64,000 bases of DNA from the NCBI RefSeq assembly GCF_900107165.1, contig NZ_FNOY01000007.1, forward strand, positions 27,185 through 91,184, given 5' to 3'. Below the pieces are notes generated by a model. It searched no databases. It saw only the letters and a program-made list of their open reading frames with translations, and had not been told where the DNA came from. This document shows positions 61,570-64,000 of the stretch, in pieces. The translations under genes and the position numbers were made by a program. The first letter of the stretch is position 1; the number at the start of each line of letters is the position of its first letter. This DNA is from Nitrosomonas halophila. Lineage in GTDB: Bacteria > Pseudomonadota > Gammaproteobacteria > Burkholderiales > Nitrosomonadaceae.

Positions 61570-62241
61570 ATGAAAATCATTATATTTTTATTATTCACTG
61601 TCCTGGGACTCGCTGGATGCGGAGGAAAAGAATCCGCCGAGCAGGCTGCCCAGGATGAATCCCAGAAGATGTTGATGATGGACGAAGTCACCGCTATTGA
61701 TGAGCTTCCTTCCTTTCTGAAAGAGGGACTGTCAAAGGAAGAGCAAGATGAGCTCAGAAAACAAATCATGCCCACACTGGATGATGGCCTCACCCCCGAA
61801 GAACGCTTCCAGAAATTGCGCCGCGACGCGGAAGCAGGCGATCCGGATGCTCAGAATGCCCTGGGCGCAATGTTTTACACTGGCGAAGCGGTTTCCCGTG
61901 ATGCTGCCGGCAATATCATGGATTACGATCCCGTCTCTGCTGCCGGCTGGTTCTTTCGTGCCGCCGAGAAAGGACATGCTGAAGCGCAATTCAACCTGGG
62001 ACTACTTTATCTCCATGGCGACGGCGTTGAAAAAGATATCGAAACCGCATTGAAATGGTTTACCCAATCTGCAGAACAAGGCAATGCTGACGCGCAAAAC
62101 AATCTGGGCGTGATTTATCTTACCGGCGAAGGCGTAGAGCAAGATAGCGATGAAGCCATCAAATGGTTTGAAAAAGCAGCGGAACAGGGGAACGAAGAAG
62201 CCAAGGAGAACCTTGAGGCAGTCCGCTCAGGACAAAACTGA
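61570..62241 (+). CDS. Sel1-repeat lipoprotein
   Basis: A 223-residue exported lipoprotein. The ATG at 61570 has AAAGGAAA upstream; the longer frame lacks one. The lipobox is LAGC near residue 18. After an acidic stretch, three or so Sel1/TPR-like repeats follow: AQNALGAMFYTGEAV, AQFNLGLLYLHGDGVEKDI and AQNNLGVIYLTGEGVEQDS. These repeats mediate protein contacts. A 230-base gap separates it from the ankyrin gene, so cotranscription is not certain. Confidence 0.88.
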   Translation: MKIIIFLLFTVLGLAGCGGKESAEQAAQDESQKMLMMDEVTAIDELPSFLKEGLSKEEQDELRKQIMPTLDDGLTPEERFQKLRRDAEAGDPDAQNALGAMFYTGEAVSRDAAGNIMDYDPVSAAGWFFRAAEKGHAEAQFNLGLLYLHGDGVEKDIETALKWFTQSAEQGNADAQNNLGVIYLTGEGVEQDSDEAIKWFEKAAEQGNEEAKENLEAVRSGQN

Positions 62242-62260
62242 GGCAAAATTGAGTAGATTA

Positions 62261-62320
62261 TGACTCGTGGTCGCTTAAGGGCTCGTTAATGAGCCCTAAG
62301 TGGTGCGCGGCCACGAGTCA
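62261..62320. repeat. Compound palindrome with a family B relic
   Basis: TGACTCGTGG at 62261-62270 pairs exactly with CCACGAGTCA at 62311-62320. At its centre lies AGGGCTCGTTAATGAGCCCT (62278-62297), which is both ends of family B with the interior lost. The structure lies between convergent sel1 and msrA genes and could end transcription from both sides. Confidence 0.7.
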
Positions 62321-62440
62321 TCACTCGATTTTAGATCTCCTAGCCAGCGAATGGCCCCAAAATATAGGCTCACTCCTGCCATCGCATGGAAAGTGCGGGG
62401 CAACCGTATCGCGTAACGCATGATTCGCGGACAGTCTGTC

Positions 62441-63103
62441 TCACCTATCGCCCCATAGCTCAGCCAGTCTTTGGTCCCGGCCACAACGGCTACGATAATA
62501 TTTATAGCGAATCGGATTTTTCAGATAGTAATCCTGGTGGTATGCTTCCGCCGGATAAAAATCAGTAACAGGCAGAATCTCCGTCACGACCGCTTGTTCA
62601 AAGCGGCCTGATTGGTCAAGCGCTGCACGGGATGTTTCTGCCTGCTGACGCTGGATGTCATCCTGTACAAAAATTGCGGACCGGTATTGCGGCCCCTTGT
62701 CACAAAACTGACCATCCGCTGTCAGTGGATCAATGGTTGGCCAAAATGCGGCCAATAGCCGCGCATAATTGGTTTGGGCCGGATCATAATAGACCTTGAC
62801 TGCTTCAATATGCCCGGTCTTGCCGCTGCTGACTTGCTCATAAGTCGGATGCGCCACCTGCCCGCCAATATAACCGGAGAGGGTGGCCTTTACACCCGGA
62901 ACCTTATCGAAGTCTGCCTCCGTACACCAGAAGCATCCACCGGCAAAAATGGCCACCGCCCAATCTGACTGTTCTGGCGTATCCTCCTGATAGTTGCTCG
63001 CCCCAATTGAAGCTTCTCTCTCCAATGGCTGGCATCCTACCAACGCACTCAGCCATAACAGCAAACTTGTTATACGCAATAAGTGATTTAGCATAGCCAT
63101 CAT
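62441..63103 (-). CDS. msrA: Membrane-anchored peptide-methionine (S)-S-oxide reductase
   Basis: A 220-residue repair enzyme that reduces methionine S-sulfoxide. The catalytic cysteine is in IFAGGCFWCTEADFDKVPG, and GYIGGQVAHPTYEQV follows. The amino end (LLWLSALVGC) is a lipoprotein signal peptide, so the enzyme works in the periplasm. Resolving cysteines may include the one in FCDKGPQYRSAIF and the one near the end. The start overlaps the msrB stop (TGATG), so the pair is translated together. Confidence 0.93.
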   Translation of the reverse strand: MMAMLNHLLRITSLLLWLSALVGCQPLEREASIGASNYQEDTPEQSDWAVAIFAGGCFWCTEADFDKVPGVKATLSGYIGGQVAHPTYEQVSSGKTGHIEAVKVYYDPAQTNYARLLAAFWPTIDPLTADGQFCDKGPQYRSAIFVQDDIQRQQAETSRAALDQSGRFEQAVVTEILPVTDFYPAEAYHQDYYLKNPIRYKYYRSRCGRDQRLAELWGDR

Positions 63104-63645
63104 CAGCCTCTCAACTCAGGAATCGTCTCACCCCTGGGAACAAATTTGAGTGCCAGGCCATTGTTGCACCAGCGCTCTCCGCGAGGGGGTGGGCCATCAT
63201 TGAACACATGCCCCTGATGTCCGCCACAGCGTGCGCAATGATATTCGGTGCGCGGCATGATCAGTTTATAGTCACGCTTTGTGGCAACATGTCCGGCAAT
63301 CGGTTGCGTAAAACTGGGCCACCCCGTTCCACTGGCATACTTATGCTGGCTTTCGAACAACGGCAAATAGCAGGCCGCACATAGATAGATCCCTTCGCGG
63401 TATTCATCATTGAGCGGACTGCTGCCCGGCTGTTCGGTATCCTCTTCAAACAATACACGGTAAGCCTCGGGCGGCAACAGGGAACGCCATGCCTCATGAG
63501 GTTTGTCGAGCGGCGTCACGGTAACAGGATCAATTTTCATTTTGGTTTGAGAGTCGGGAATCGATTGACGTGAACAGGCAGCGATCAAAGGCCATGCGGC
63601 CAGGACCGCGCCACTTTGCAGAAATATACGACGTTTCATGATCAT
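63103..63645 (-). CDS. msrB: Exported peptide-methionine (R)-S-oxide reductase
   Basis: A 180-residue enzyme that reduces methionine R-sulfoxide, complementing MsrA. The amino end KRRIFLQSGAVLAAWPLIAAC combines a twin-arginine-like RRxFL motif with a lipobox, so it is probably exported folded through Tat and lipid-anchored. Zinc ligands lie in CAACYLPLF and CARCGGHQGHVF; the catalytic cysteine is in RWCNNGLALKFVP. It heads the msrBA operon. Confidence 0.93.
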   Translation of the reverse strand: MIMKRRIFLQSGAVLAAWPLIAACSRQSIPDSQTKMKIDPVTVTPLDKPHEAWRSLLPPEAYRVLFEEDTEQPGSSPLNDEYREGIYLCAACYLPLFESQHKYASGTGWPSFTQPIAGHVATKRDYKLIMPRTEYHCARCGGHQGHVFNDGPPPRGERWCNNGLALKFVPRGETIPELRG

Positions 63646-63774
63646 AGTACCTCATTTAGCAATCCCGGAATTTTCTGATAAATTCGGAATCCAGGCCTTA
63701 TCATTGCAGACACATTCAGGCCGGGCATCCAAATATTGCGCTACGGTGCAAAGCTTTCCCTTCACTTAACAGCT

Positions 63775-64000
63775 TGACTAAACAACCACCAGCTAAAGCT
63801 GGTGGGTTAGTGACAATGACTAAAGTCAGGATACGGGTCTTAAGACCCGTTTAGCTTTCGGTTCTGAAATTATCATCACCTTTAGGTTCAAAATGATGCT
63901 CCAAATAGTTTTGAATCATTTCTTCTGTCAGTTCTCCTGATGTTACACAAAAGTATCCTCGCGCCCAAAAATGGCGCCCCCAGTAGCGTTTTTTTAAGTC
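63775..64000 (-). mobile_element. IS200/IS605-family element, partial
   Basis: The end of an insertion sequence that continues beyond the window. A hairpin CCACCAGC-TAAA-GCTGGTGG at 63786-63805 and a palindrome CGGGTCTTAAGACCCG at 63834-63850 lie outside the transposase stop codon; such subterminal hairpins are what the single-strand transposase of this family recognises. The exact outer edge is not defined; 63775 is approximate. Confidence 0.85.
63852..64000 (-). CDS. tnpA: IS200/IS605 transposase TnpA, C-terminal fragment
   Basis: The last 49 codons of a Y1 HUH transposase, open at the window edge. The peptide RYWGRHFWARGYFCVTSGEL, then TEEMIQNYLEHHFEPK, is characteristic, and the tyrosine in IQNYLEHH is the expected catalytic residue. 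The gene ends in NFRTES. Whether the whole element is intact cannot be judged. Confidence 0.88.

Noticed and set aside
62296..62484. 62-codon minus-strand frame overlapping the end of msrA
   Set aside because: Runs through the palindrome and overlaps msrA; no ribosome site or recognisable family.
1..64000. CRISPR arrays, tRNA or rRNA genes
   Set aside because: I looked through the intergenic gaps for repeat-spacer patterns and cloverleaf-like sequences and found none.

Overview
The window looks like a stretch of chromosome from a betaproteobacterium of the Nitrosomonas type. The evidence is indirect: the gene orders alaA-hom-thrC, sdhB-sdhE-gltA-sucA-sucB and aroK-aroB-dgt, a hopanoid lipid cluster next to gyrA, flhDC flagellar regulators, and many short palindromic repeats. 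No ammonia-oxidation gene lies inside the window, so the genus is an inference. Nearly all of it is core metabolism; accessory material is confined to short mobile repeats, a transposon end, one isolated sugar-nucleotide gene and several uncharacterised envelope proteins.

Layout. 1-3746: end of a hopanoid glycosyltransferase gene (hpnB), then hpnM and hpnN. 3997-12143: gyrA, serC, serA, pheA, hisC and tyrA on one strand, a serine and aromatic amino acid run. 12142-13802: two copies of a palindromic mobile repeat bracket a lone rfbA; the first copy carries a second, different repeat inside it and supplies the tyrA stop codon. 13937-15598: an MsbA-like ABC protein whose ATPase motifs are nearly all destroyed. 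15707-21015: small heat shock protein, an unknown membrane protein, hemF, aroC and murJ. 21016-28647: a structured non-coding stretch, flhDC, and a divergent 1820-residue c-di-GMP signalling protein with CHASE, PAS, GAF, GGDEF, EAL and CZB domains. 28754-37675: a secreted protein, lysS, glnS, an NlpC/P60 lipoprotein, ppsR-ppsA and an Mth938-like protein. 38044-42233: alaA, hom, thrC. 42574-49830: sdhB, sdhE, gltA, sucA, sucB and a cold shock gene; sdhA and lpd are not next to them. 49943-57153: an Old Yellow Enzyme, a third copy of the repeat, dnaE, trhP and a lipoprotein. 57514-62241: aroK, aroB, dgt, an ankyrin protein and a Sel1 lipoprotein. 62441-63645: membrane-anchored msrA and msrB. 63775-64000: the end of an IS200/IS605 element running out of the window.

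How the genes fit together: serC/serA make serine; aroK, aroB, aroC, pheA, tyrA and hisC cover several steps of aromatic (and histidine) synthesis; alaA/hom/thrC make alanine and threonine; gltA, sucAB and sdhB belong to the citric acid cycle; ppsA with its regulator ppsR feeds gluconeogenesis. The least explained items are the degenerate ABC protein, two interrelated families of mini-transposon-like palindromes, three possible microproteins (near 19.4, 42.4 and 58.2 kb), a structured non-coding block at 21.46-21.58 kb, and the cysteine-motif membrane protein downstream of hemF. I found no rRNA, tRNA, CRISPR array or obvious defence system.
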